From the NCBI GenBank assembly GCA_013397795.1, contig VZTJ01003247.1, forward strand, positions 192,972 to 256,971: a stretch of DNA of 64,000 nt. The letters are read 5' to 3'. The first letter of the stretch is position 1; every line of letters begins with the position of its first letter. This document shows positions 1 through 11,100 of this stretch, one piece after another. Source of the DNA: Orthonyx spaldingii (lineage: Eukaryota > Chordata > Aves > Passeriformes > Orthonychidae). The translations under genes were made by a program, and so were the position numbers. A model generated the notes under the pieces. That model was not told the origin of the DNA. It did no database searches and saw nothing but the letters and a program-made list of their open reading frames with translations.

Positions 1-839
1 GTTTAGAAATGACAAATAACATTCACCCAGGTGCCAGATTATCTTTGACATTAATTAGGAAAAGATTAAGAGTTTACTTTCATTTTTAATCCCACCGGTT
101 TGCTGATATTCACACTTTTGAGAGGTGAAGCATGCTGAGCTCCACCCAGCTACAATCTAGCTGGGGTGCCCAAAGGTTTTTTGGGTTTCTTTTTTCTGCA
201 TGAAATAGAACAATTTTTTTCGCATTTCCCTACCTATACATAACCAGAAATCAAATGAGAACTCAGAGCTGTAGTATCTTCCTCCCTGTCCCCTGCATGG
301 TGAAACAGGAAGCAAGATGCAAGAAAACCAAGTACTGAATTCCACTTCTATGACCCCATTGAAAAGTCACAAAAAATGGGACTCACTACCACCATTATAC
401 ACCTGTCTTTACATTACAAAAGCTAACTTGCAGCAGCATCTTCTGTTAGACCAAGGGAAGGAACTGTAAAAGCAGACTGGAGTTTTCAAATGATTTCAGG
501 TGAAGATAATGGTTTCCCACATTCCAGCACCATTTTCCTTATATTTCCCTCCTTTGCAACACTTGTCCTACTTTGTGACACGGGACCAAGATCCCTTGTC
601 CACTTAGCATCTGCCATATTGGGTATCTTGTGTTCATGAGCAAAGGACAACACACTTCTGAAAATCAACTGATACTGAAGTTTTCTGTATTAAACTTTTA
701 TAAAAATTACAGAGTGATGGGCTTAATGAAAACAAGTACCTTGTGTCATTGAGAAAACCCAACACATGACAACTATAAATGCCAAGAGACAATTAATTCA
801 TTAATTAATGCAGATTACAGGAGATCAGAAGCGTGTTAC
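1..839 (-). other. ERBB4 intron 10, partial
   Basis: This is the 5' part of intron 10 on the minus strand, starting at the exon 10 donor (834-839, read as GTAACA). The sequence is AT-rich and unique-looking. I see no exon, repeat family or RNA gene in it. A short run of ATTAATTAAT near 790-810 is simple AT-rich sequence. Confidence 0.7.
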
Positions 840-913
840 CTGTTATCTCTCTCACTGTTAGGAAGATATTTAATTTCTCTGGATTGATGGCAGCGATCGT
901 GTGATACGGGTCT
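840..913 (-). CDS. ERBB4: ERBB4 exon 10 (domain III)
   Basis: This 74-bp exon lies between a TCTTTCAG acceptor and a GTAACACG donor. It supplies the last base of a Gly codon and leaves with the first base of the next Gly codon, as in human exon 10. It encodes DPYHTIAAINPEKLNIFLTV then REIT, about residues 376-399, in the ligand-binding domain III. Six of the 24 complete codons differ from the human protein I recall (Asn to His, Ala to Thr, Glu to Ala, Asp to Asn, Val to Ile, Arg to Leu). That is by far the highest density among the seven exons. The frame, splice sites and the PEKLN and TVREIT motifs are intact, so it is taken as a working exon. Exon 11 was not found in the remaining 839 bases. 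Confidence 0.95.
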
Positions 914-3727
914 CTGAAAGATTAAAAACACATAATGTGATGCTCTAAATAAGAAAAGATCAGGTTCTCAAAGCCATACCATGCAGCAAACAGCATTAAG
1001 GTGCTCAACACTTTACTTTTATGAGGATATGCACCAGGCTTCTCCAGTCTGTGGTTCCTGCAGATCTGTCTCACTTCTTCCACGTCATCTTGAAGGAACA
1101 TAAAGGTTCAACTCATTCACGTTTTAGCAAATATTTATTTGCTATGGAAAATTAAGGAATTCTAAACAACCATGAGTGACCTTCCTAAAGGAAAGATGAA
1201 TTTTCAGTGTTTGTTGCAGGAACGGTACAGCTGTGATACTGTACCAGGACTAACAAAGCTGCTCCTGAAAGGAGTGACAAGCTATGAGCAAAACAAAACT
1301 AAGAGCATGCCAGCAGTTCCTGACACACAGCATTTAAAGGGCACACTTTTTAGAAGGTGTTGAACAGGGAACCTCTAAAAGTACAAATCCTTGCCAAGCA
1401 AGTTTGTCAATGAGAAATTAAATAACCTCCAAAATGTAAAATTTTAAAGTTAGATATGCCATAGTATAAAAAGATGAAGTTGACCTCGATTTTCAGAGTG
1501 TCATCATTTAGTAAATATGCTACTTTCCTCCCCTAATTTTAAAGAAGTCAACCAGAAGCTTAAACCAAACAAAAATTCCTCTGCAATGGCATGTCATGGT
1601 ATTTTTGTGGGTTTTGTGAGAGTAGGAAATATCCTCAATAAATACGGTGCATGCATTTCCTCCTCTCCTCCTTCTGCTTTCCAGGACACGTCATTCTTGG
1701 AACTGAAACATGCAGGTGACCCACCTGGCTGTCTTTGGGGACAGACCTCACAAGTCTGTGAGGTGACTGAGGTGACTCCAGCCCAGCAGCAATAAAATGA
1801 GTTCTAGAACCTTAACAAAAAAGCCCAGTGGACCACAGAGGCATCAAACACATGTTATTTTAACAATCTGGGGCTCTCAGAAAACTAAATAACAAGTTTT
1901 GACTACCGAACAGAAACACTGCACTTTGCTTTCAAAATGCATTACCATCAAAAAAGGAAAATCCTTGCCTGCAATAAACATGAGGCAGCTGAATTTTCCC
2001 TCTAAATTCTGAAGATAAAATAGCTTTAAAGATGCAGATATACACTTAAAGCCCTTAAACAGCCAAATGTCTGATGTTTTATCAACATATATAAAACTGT
2101 AGAATAATGTTTATCTTAATTATTGTAAATAGTTGTGTATAAAACAATTCATCATTACATATACACATTTACATAAATTATTACAAATTCACAAAGACTT
2201 GAAGTTCAGGTACTCAGGAAAGAGATAGGCTACAGAATGACAGGATCAAAAACCAGGACGGGATCAATTGTAACAGCACAGTTTCCAATGAAAACAAGAA
2301 CAAAAAAATATACTCTGCATCTTTCACAGAAATTATTCTCTGCCACTACCAAAAGTCTTCCAATTCCCCAGAGTACCAGACTTTAAGTCCCTACAATCTA
2401 AAACACTAAAAATTCATACTCTAAAAGCTGCAGTTCACTGTGAATAAATGCATTTGTAACAAAAGTCAAGTAAAAGTGGGAGAGGAAATAAGCAAGGTTG
2501 TTGTTTCTCTATACTTTCCATTTATATACCAAACTACTTGTGTAGCCGGTGTAATTTTTTTAATTTCCCTTTCATATTGCTGGTTTGCAAAACATGATTG
2601 AGACTTTAAATATAAAAGTTGTTCCAGAAATATAGCTATTTTCATTCACTCTCAAATCTTCTTCTTTTAACATATACTAGTGTAATTCATGATGTAGAAA
2701 AATTTAAGGTTGCAGAACTCAGTGCCCTCATACTTTAGGCTTCCTGAAGTGAATTTTCTTCATCAAGAATGAGACACAAAGTGCTACACGGTTTCAACAT
2801 TACATGTCCTACTCTTCTGTAAAATAGAACAGAATATTTTAACTTTCTGCTTATAGACCAAATTTAGATATTTTTCATACAACTAAAATTTTATTCAAGG
2901 TTAGGTTTGGTTCTTTTAATTTAGACAGATTTTTTAATAAGCTAATATAATGTTTCCTGCAAAAGCAGTTCTTATACTCGAAATTAAATTTCATGTAATG
3001 TACTGGATTAATCCACAGAAAATTGCTCATGGGCTCTAGCTGCTTGTTTTCCATTTACTTGATTTTTTTCCTGTCCTGTGAGATTTAACAGGTTTCCATC
3101 CAGCCTCCCAGTGGGTCATCTGGCCAGAGCAGAGCCATGTGACATGTGACACTTTGAGGTTTTTCTGGACCTACTACAATGAGCAAAATTTGAACCAAAA
3201 TACTGGATTTAAACACCAGTGAATTCTGTGTGTCTTCTCTGCAATTGAAACTTAAATAGATTCTTCAAAATTGATTGACAGGAGGGCAGCTTTTGTACAT
3301 GTGCATGCACTGACAGACACCCAGACTATGACAAGTTACGCTAAGTGAGGCTCTCTCTCTGCATGTTCTGCATATTATTCTGCTGGCCATACAGAATTTA
3401 AACAAACTCATGGAAGGTAACTTCCCTTTCTCCCTTCTATTCTCTAATTGGCCTCTAATGTAAGCCAGTATTGAGGACCTCATAAAGTAACTGAAGAATC
3501 ATAGTTGTCTTTCCTCCTTTTAGTGCAAACAATTAATCCATTCTTTCTTTTCCTGCAGGTTGAATCTTAAGAATCAAGGCAATGGTTTTCTTCACAACAG
3601 AAAGTAGAAAACTAATTTATTCTGGATCTGCTATTGCATGAAAGAAGCCTGCAGCCATCATTAAGAGGTGGATGCAAATGGTTTCAGCTGGTACCATGAC
3701 ATAACATCTTAACGTTTTGTCACTTAC
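914..3727 (-). other. ERBB4 intron 9
   Basis: This intron is 2814 bp, with its donor at the exon 9 side (3722-3727) and its acceptor next to 913. It is AT-rich, especially 2000-3000, with no repeat family I can name and no supported coding frame. The frames at 1172-1363, 1517-1795 and 3265-3483 are short, lack similarity to any protein I know and are treated as chance. Confidence 0.7.
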
Positions 3728-3854
3728 CCATGAATCCCAGTGACAAGGAAGATAAGGTTGCCATTGATCTTGGTACAGTTTACAAACTTGTCAATGTTGC
3801 TGGAATCCACCGTCTGAGCTGACACCAAACTCCCTGTTCCAATGCCATCACATG
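3728..3854 (-). CDS. ERBB4: ERBB4 exon 9 (end of domain II, start of domain III)
   Basis: This 127-bp exon follows TTATTTTGGCAG and ends with two bases of a Gly codon at a GTAAGTGA donor. After completing Ala it encodes CDGIGTGSLVSAQTVDSSNI and then DKFVNCTKINGNLIFLVTGI and His, about residues 334-374. It passes from the last cysteine module of domain II into the first strand of the second leucine-rich domain (domain III). The NCT sequon is kept. Two conservative changes from human are seen: Met to Val after GSL and Ile to Val after DKF. Confidence 0.97.
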
Positions 3855-5239
3855 CTGCCAAAATAAGGAGGTTGTATAAAGAACTAGGGACAACAATTAC
3901 TGAATCAGAACGTGTTGGCCTTACAGACACAAGTCTTCATCTCATTCAGCAGAGAGGTGTTTAAACAGCACCCTTGACCCATACTCCCAAAGAAGCACAT
4001 GCCAATTTAAAACAAAAGTGAGGTAAAGTACCTGCCACAGAACCCTGGCACACAGGTTAAAGTATTTCACATGGGATATGAAGGCAATTATCAACCACAC
4101 AAAATCCCACTCAGCCCAGCCATGCCGTTTCTGGGTGCACTGTGCACTGCAGAAACTGAGGGGCCCTAACACTGCCAGTTCCAGAGGTCCCCTTCTCTGG
4201 TGGATTTATGAACTTAACCATCCATGCCATAAGGCCCTTTAAAAGGTCATACAAATAACTCATTATTTATCAGCTCAACCACTAAGTTACTGGTGCCTGG
4301 AGAAACTCTGGCAACAAGCAAGGAACCTTCTCTGTGTAGCCTTTCTATGTAATTTGGTGCATTTTCTGGGACACAGGATGCATTCAGGAACAAATCCCTC
4401 ATGACTTCAACCATATAATGTATTCTGTCTTCCTAACTGGGCTCCTCTAATGGCAACTACCAGCACGAGCTTTAACAAACAAGTGATAGCTTTCCTCCTG
4501 AGAGACTAAGGAGCTCCATACTTGTGTTTTCATGCATAAAACTATCTATTCAACAACAATAACAACAACAACAACAAGTTAATTACCACAATTAAGCCAG
4601 ATGTGGCTTCCATTAGGACTGAAAAGTGGCATAGGCCCATGTAGGAAAACCTATGGTGCTTTGCTCCACAGACCTTCAAGCAGGGAGCAGAATGTCTCCC
4701 TGCTGGAGTCTAGAACAGCAAAGTAACCTACAGATTTCAGTCTTCTCAACAGAATCATCACTAGTCTGTGTTTTAGACACTGAGAAAGGAGGTTGGGGAT
4801 TCTGGGAAAGCAGAGGCAGAGGAAGGGAAAGGAAAACTAATGTTGTATTGACAAATATGATACATCCCACACAGTGAAGTCAGGGCTTTTTGTATGGTCC
4901 CCTTTGGAATGACAAAAGGACAATGCTAAAACACCTCCAGGAAATACTTGTCATTAAAATAACACAATGAAGAATTCTTTCAGATTTCTCTAAAACCAAC
5001 ACAGAAATCCCCTTCATTTGTATATAATAAAAAGTAATTGGTTTGGTTATATTACCATTACAACTTAATATATTTTCACTCTGTTGTATATGCTTGACAC
5101 ACAACCTACATAGCTCAAAGTTTTGTGGGTATTCAAGGGCTATTAATATTCTACAACACACTCATGAAGGACAATTCATGTCAAAATAACACCCTGTGTA
5201 GACTACACTCAAGAAAATTTATACTGAACCACTGCCTAC
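3855..5239 (-). other. ERBB4 intron 8
   Basis: This 1385-bp intron separates exons 8 and 9. The only structured sequence seen is the (CAA)n microsatellite at 4551-4577. The remainder is unique AT-rich DNA with no supported gene. Confidence 0.7.
4551..4577. repeat. (CAA)n microsatellite
   Basis: About nine CAA or AAC trinucleotides, with one AAT interruption, lie in intron 8. It is a likely polymorphic simple repeat with no evident function. Confidence 0.9.
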
Positions 5240-5353
5240 CTTTAGGACAAATGTCAGTGCAGGGCTTGCACATCTTAATACCATTTTCTTCAACCTCCAT
5301 CTTGGAGCTCGGACACGCCCGGACGCAAGAGCTGGAATCTACCACAAAGTTGT
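5240..5353 (-). CDS. ERBB4: ERBB4 exon 8 (cysteine-rich domain II)
   Basis: This 114-bp exon lies between a CTTTTCAG acceptor and a GTAGGCAG donor. It completes the His codon of exon 7 and leaves with the G of an Ala codon. It encodes NFVVDSSSCVRACPSSKMEV and EENGIKMCKPCTDICPK, about residues 296-332. I can see no difference from the human protein as I recall it. Five cysteines of the C-terminal half of domain II are kept. The donor GTAGGC is weaker than the GTAAGT used by most of the neighbouring exons. Confidence 0.97.
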
Positions 5354-6818
5354 CTGAAAAGAAGAAGGAGATATTGGCAGAAAGTGAATAAAAGCTGGGA
5401 CATGTGTTTGGACTCTGTGTCAATACCTATTGTTACCTCAGCACCTTCCCAGTGACATTAACATTCAAAGTTCTGTGTTTTCAGAATTGTATTCGCAAAG
5501 TAGGCACATTATCAGAGACTTAAGAAAATTCATGAATTGTCAGGCCTGTTCCTACTTTCTCCCCCAATTTGGCTTTATTATTATTTATAGTGAAAAAAAG
5601 ATAAGTGTAATTGGAGAGAAATAAAACAAGATGGTCTGTCCTGTCTCTTTCATGCACACACAAAAATATAAATCTGGGATAAAACAGTGCACAAGACAAT
5701 GATGAGTATTTCTATATTTTCCCTGCAAAACAACTGCCAAAGAGAATATAGACTGGTCCTACCTAACCAAAAGCTTAATACTGATAAGAAAAGAAAAAAA
5801 AATGGAAAGAGTTCAATGAAGTATTTGGGCAAAGAATTATATCCCTTATAGTGCATGATATATCAGGTTCTTAACAAACCAATCTTGCTTCAACAAACCC
5901 ACCACTATTACAGGCAGAACTAGGCCCTGGTGGTCACAGCCTCTGGCTGCTGTCGGTCCTCCACAGAGATTCAAAACTGGAATTTTGGGTTGGGTTGAAT
6001 TTATAGCTCCATTTAATATAGATCATCCATCCTTCTTACATGTAATTTATGGATAAAATAATTAGTGCACAAGTGTAAACCTTCGTGGAATGAAAGGGAG
6101 AGCAAGAATACTGTCTCCTTTATTATTCTTTCCAATTAAACCTGCAGATTCAAAGACTGTGTAAGTGATGACCCTATAATTTTTTCTGTTACTTGTCATC
6201 ATCTGGCTGGTATCTCAGAAGCATGTGGGTTTTACATGCATGGGATTCTTCTTTTTTTAACTCCCTCTTCCCCTCTAATTTTACTCTAGAGTTTTAAGAT
6301 TGCATTGTTGTCAGTATTACAAGTTTATTCCTCATTGGGACAGAACTGCTCAGGGTAACTTTCTGTCAAGCTATCATTATTCCAAGTTAGTGGCATCAAT
6401 GTCATGAAAAGCATTTGGTGCCAGGTGCTGGTGGTGGACTGTTATTTTTCTGAAACAGAAATTCATACCCTTTTACAATCCCACTATTTTAACTATTTAT
6501 TTCCACTATTTTAGGATTTGCAAATACTGATCTAAAGCATGAATGTAACAAGTAGTTGACCATGAAACAGAAACCACCTTTCTTTAGGAAAATCAGTCTG
6601 GGATACTTCAGAAGTGTCAGCAGCACAGAATGTCACTGCCTTTAGTTAACACCTCACTGAGTTATTACAGGCTGCAAGCACAGGTGAAGTGATTGGAGAG
6701 ATTGTGCTCTGGAATCAGCTCTCATTCTCTCACTGTTTGTAAGGCTCTTGCAATGCAACTCCAGCTTCCCATCACTGCAGGAGAAGGCAGACAGCAGGGC
6801 AGACAGCAGAGCACTTAC
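5354..6818 (-). other. ERBB4 intron 7
   Basis: This 1465-bp intron lies between exons 7 and 8, with donor at 6813-6818 and acceptor next to 5353. It is AT-rich unique sequence, and I see no repeat family, RNA gene or additional exon. Confidence 0.7.
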
Positions 6819-6960
6819 GCGGGCACTTCTTGACGCAGAAAGCCCCATAGGTGTACTTGGCATTGTGATTGTGCTCCAGCTGGAAGGTGGTGGGGTTGTA
6901 CACAAAGGTCTGGGGGCACTGTGTGACACAAGCACCACTGTCGTTGAAATTCATACAGGC
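6819..6960 (-). CDS. ERBB4: ERBB4 exon 7 (domain II with the dimerisation arm)
   Basis: This 142-bp exon starts in phase 0 after TGTTTTGCAG and ends with one base of a His codon at a GTAAGTGC donor. It encodes ACMNFNDSGACVTQCPQTFV and then YNPTTFQLEHNHNAKYTYGA and FCVKKCP, about residues 248-294. By homology with EGFR, the stretch around YNPTTF to KYTYGAFC is the dimerisation arm, the beta-hairpin that docks onto the partner receptor. The NDS sequon is kept. The only change from human ERBB4 as I recall it is Phe to His in HNFNAKY, inside the arm; the codon is CAC, two base changes from TTC. Introns on both sides are short to medium (1465 and 3644 bp). Confidence 0.97.
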
Positions 6961-9900
6961 CTGCAAAACAAGGGAGACAATAACTATTGAATTAAATCAT
7001 GTTGGTGCTTTCGGGGGAGGGGTTGGTGTAAAAGGTGGCATTGATTGTTCAGACTTGCTTCAACAGTGAGAAATGTGATACAGAGCTCTCTAACATCCAC
7101 TTTGGCTACTTGGATTTTTGCTAGCATCTTGGCAAAGACATGACTTTTCAAATTAGGGGGTATGGTGAGCCTCCTTAATTGGCAATAGTTGCCTGTTACA
7201 ACACTTCCTACAAAACCAAAACAACACTGTAATTTGTTCCATAACTACTCACAATCAACTAATTCTCGACTTGATAGGACATTCTAAAATTGCTGAGAGT
7301 GAGCAGCTATTTATCATTGCCTAAGCAAATGCTAATGACTTTTTCAGAGGTCCAACCCTTTAAATTTCTTACAGCGTGAGTACATAATCCAGCTGAAAAC
7401 TGAAATTCCCAATTAGGAAGCAAGAGGGATAAGAACTTCTTTTGAGCTAGCACAGGAGGGGGCTGTTTCCCTAAGTGGCAAGCTTAACAAGGTCAGTTGC
7501 TTCACACACTGAGAGAGGAAAACAGGACTTTGTCCCACTTAGCATTCAGGCTCTGCCACGCACAGCTGACAGAGGACAGGGCCCTGACAAATGAAGAGGC
7601 AAGTGTGTGGATAACAAAAGTAATGGGATGCAGCGAAAACAACTGGCCATGCAAGGTTGGTAATTAGGAAGAGAAAGGCCACTGATTTTGATATTCCTTA
7701 TCAGCACACACCATGTCTATGGTTTTAACCACAGATTATAAGAAAACTGTTGGAGCAATTTTCACAGAACATACCATGAATGAAAAATCTGTATGAATAT
7801 GAAAGCTGTAGCCTGGCTCGGTTCCCTCTAGCAGTTTAAGCAGCCGCTGTTACTGGGTAATGCCTCCTTACTAACCTGTAATCCAGGTTGCTTTAGAAGT
7901 GTTAGTCTAGGAGTGAATCCTTCTGGTCTTTTTCCAGGTTGTTAAAACACAGATGGTTTTGTGTCTCTAAAGAGTCAACAAGTATAACAATAATATACGT
8001 ATCCTGTCCCCTTCCCTCCTGGGCTGGGACTGAGAGAAAAGTGAAAAAGATTCCTCTCTTCTGCTGATTTTACTAGCAGTCCTTATCTCCATTTGGATCA
8101 GGACCAGCAGGACCATGGGACCTGTCATGCCAGAAAATTTCAGAAAGGAGAGGCTAATGATGTATCCAAGGACAAAATCTGCTGCTGAAAGGGACAGGCA
8201 AGGAGATCCATGATGAAAGCACTGTCCTACATGGAGCATGTGCTAAACAAAACTGCTGATCCTGTCACTGCTGGTTCTTTAAAATGTCTGTTACAAAACC
8301 TGCCAGTTTTTTTCACAGAAACAGATTTTTTTTTTCCCGTTACAAAGATAAACACTTTACTCAGAACTGGATGGGAAGTCCACCCAAGGAATAGTGTTGT
8401 GTCACATTTCTGGTTGACTAGACACTCAACCAGGCCCTCCTACGCATTTCAAGTTCTAGACCCAGTTTGAATCTGAGATAAAAACATCAGTAAAACTTTG
8501 CTTTAGCATGTTTGCTTGCATTTATGTCAGATGATGATTACTGTCTTGCTTTTAGAACTGAATATGCAAATGACTGGATGGCAGCATATGGAGGAGGATG
8601 GATGAATTTTATCTACAGATATTAAAACCATATTTAGAACAGGATGCTGTTGCAAGATGTCATAATGGTCTAAAGGATTTGTAATACTTCATAAGCTGTA
8701 CTTTTGCTTAATAAATACTAATTTAGTTTGTTTCCTCAACGCATTTCTTACATGTTGACTTAAAAGGTATTCCATCATGTACATGGCAATTCTCTGATAA
8801 CAAACAGTTTAGCAAATGGACAAAGTGTACCAATACTCCTTGGAGCCATGGCAATTCTCAGGAAAAACTTATCTAGAAGATCTGGGAACTTTTAATTTAT
8901 GACTGAAATGTTTTATATACATTTGTAATTGCTTCGGTAATATATGCTAATTTCTAGCATTTTGTGCTAAATGCTGCTAATTTGTGAATAAAAGCACAGG
9001 GAAATACACAGGGAAAAACAAAGTTCTGTGTCTTAGCTGAAAGCTAAGCACAGTTGTCTACAGCCTACAGGGTTATACTTTTCACCCACTGTGTCTAAAC
9101 AAGTAATGACTAGTCCTGAAAATTGCCAGACCCCTGCTGAATTTCTTTTACATTGCTCTAGGGCCAGGAGGGAATGAAAATAAACCCTGAGTGCTTCTCT
9201 GCTGGACCAGAATAAATACACTAGTTGATTTTTAGCATACATATTTCCATGGCTGCCACAATTCAGGAAGTCTAACTTTCAGGCTGTAGCATTACACAAC
9301 TTATACTGCCAATAACTTGTCCTTAACCTTTGAAAATGGGCACACATCAACACATCAGCTCTGAAGATGTTCCTCAATGCTCATTTGGGAACAATGACTG
9401 CATTCTTCCTCTTCCCTTTACCTATTTATGTTGTACATGATACAAGAATGTTATCTTCCTCTCTCTCCAGTTCAAAGGCAGCAGAGAACTTCCAGGGGCT
9501 GTTGGATCAGCCATACCATATGTGCTGAGCATCTACTTGTGAAAAGCCACAGAGAACAGCTTTAGTAAATCCTGTTGGTGGCTAAGTCAGGCCACCACTA
9601 CATTTCATCAGCAGCCAAAGAACAGCATTTAGAGTGTGGTTTAGAAGCACAACACCTATCACTATCAAAAAGTCAGGGCCAGCCAGGGAAAGATTCATTT
9701 TTGCCCATTCATTATGAGTCACTTACCCATAGTTTCAAAATATTTGCAGTTTTCCATACCCTCCTCCCAACCCCACCTGGCAGTCAACTTCACAGGTATT
9801 TGTCTCTTCAATCCCGTGGATACCTTTGAAAATCCACCTCTCTGTGCAGGTTGTAATTCTAGGCTTCTTTAGACCTGGGTTTGCTTCCCCTGAAACCATT

Positions 9901-10604
9901 AGCAAAACTTGTCTCATCGACCCAGTGTGATAAGCTACACATTTTTTGAGATCAGTTTTGGGTTCTAAAGCTGCTAAAACGCTTAGAAATAATGGATTAG
10001 AAACAAGACAGATTTTTCAAAGGCCTGGATGTTTAGATTGTTTGTTTCTTTAATGAAAAAGCCCTTTCTTCTTTCCATCTGAAGCCCATGTAGTGATATG
10101 CATTTGACAAAGAGCGTTTTGGGAACCACTTTCCTTCCATCTCCATGAAGAAGCATGCCCAGTAAAAAAGCCAAATTTAAATTAAGTCTGGCAGAAACAG
10201 GGAATGACTTGCACAGAGAAGCTAAATAGTATTCTTGACTTTCATATGAAAAGCACACAGAGCACTAATAAAAACCATGTTCAAATTAATGACAAATACT
10301 TCCAAAAATTTGCTATCACCACTAAAAGCTAATTTGGGAAAAGAAAAAGATAAAAATCACAGAGATAAGCATGTTAATGGTTCCCAATCTGTATTTACAA
10401 ATCTCATGGATCTGTTACTGGGTAATATTAAGTAGATAAATTATGTTAATAGAATATGAAAAATACTAAATGCTAAAATTTGCATCCTGAATCTGCGAGT
10501 GTGCATGCAGTACATTAAAAGGGACGAAATTCTGAATTCCATGGATTAAAGCATTAAGAACCTGCAGAGTGACTGGCAGGAAGAGTAAAAAAAGTCAGAC
10601 ATAC
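6961..10604 (-). other. ERBB4 intron 6
   Basis: This 3644-bp intron lies between exons 6 and 7. I see no mobile element I can name and no supported open frame. Short AT-rich stretches occur around 8500-9000 and 10250-10500. Confidence 0.7.
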
Positions 10605-10723
10605 AAAGCAGTCGGTGTCCTTGGGTCCGGAGCAGCCCCCGGCGCACTCGCGGTGGCAGCAGTCGCTGACATAGGGCCCATAGCAGCGTCCATCGCACTG
10701 CTCTGCACACACGGTCTTCGTCA
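10605..10723 (-). CDS. ERBB4: ERBB4 exon 6 (cysteine-rich domain II)
   Basis: This 119-bp exon starts after CCCCATGCAG, completes a Leu codon split with exon 5, and ends in phase 0 after the Phe codon TTT at a GTATGTCT donor. It encodes TKTVCAEQCDGRCYGPYVSD followed by CCHRECAGGCSGPKDTDCF, residues about 209-247. It carries ten cysteines and forms the centre of domain II. Only one residue (Arg to Lys in LTKT) differs from the human sequence I recall. The exon is much more GC-rich than its surroundings, through its third codon positions. A 26-bp minisatellite lies 143 bp upstream in intron 5, and the frame of the exon happens to stay open back through that array. Confidence 0.97.
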
Positions 10724-10866
10724 CTGCATGGGGCAGGAGAAGGGACAGCATCACACACAGGGACGGGCACAGAGCTCTCCAACTGCTCCCTGAGCAAAAT
10801 ACCCACAGCGCGCTGGAAAAACCCCCAAGGAGGGAGGGAACTGCCTCAATGGTGCTGACACTTGGG

Positions 10867-11100
10867 TCCAGAATGCCTGCAGGACACCTGTGTCCAGAAT
10901 ATCTACAGGACACCTGTGTCCAGACTAGCTGCAGGGCACTTGTATCCAGAGTATCTGCACAATATCTGTATCCAGAATAGCTGCAGGACACCTGTATCCA
11001 GAATGCCTGAATGACACCTGTATCCAGAACATCTGCACAATATCTGTACCCAGAATATCTGCGCAATACCTGTAATTCAGAATGCCTGCACGATCCCCTC
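10867..11100. repeat. 26-bp minisatellite, nine units
   Basis: Nine head-to-tail units of exactly 26 bp can be laid out without indels, starting at 10867, 10893, 10919, 10945, 10971, 10997, 11023, 11049 and 11075. The unit begins TCCAGAAT and ends with ACACCTGTG or ATATCTGTA. Two subtypes are visible. One has GCAGGACACCTG in the second half (units 1, 2, 3 and 5), and the other has GCACAATATCTG (units 4, 7 and 8). This suggests past block duplication or conversion. The last unit is the most diverged. The array sits in intron 5, 143 bp upstream of the exon 6 acceptor. On the minus strand one frame is open through the whole array into exon 6. Confidence 0.95.

Noticed and set aside
1..839. ERBB4 exon 11
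   Set aside because: No coding for the FLNIQSWPPNM-type segment is present; it should lie below base 1.
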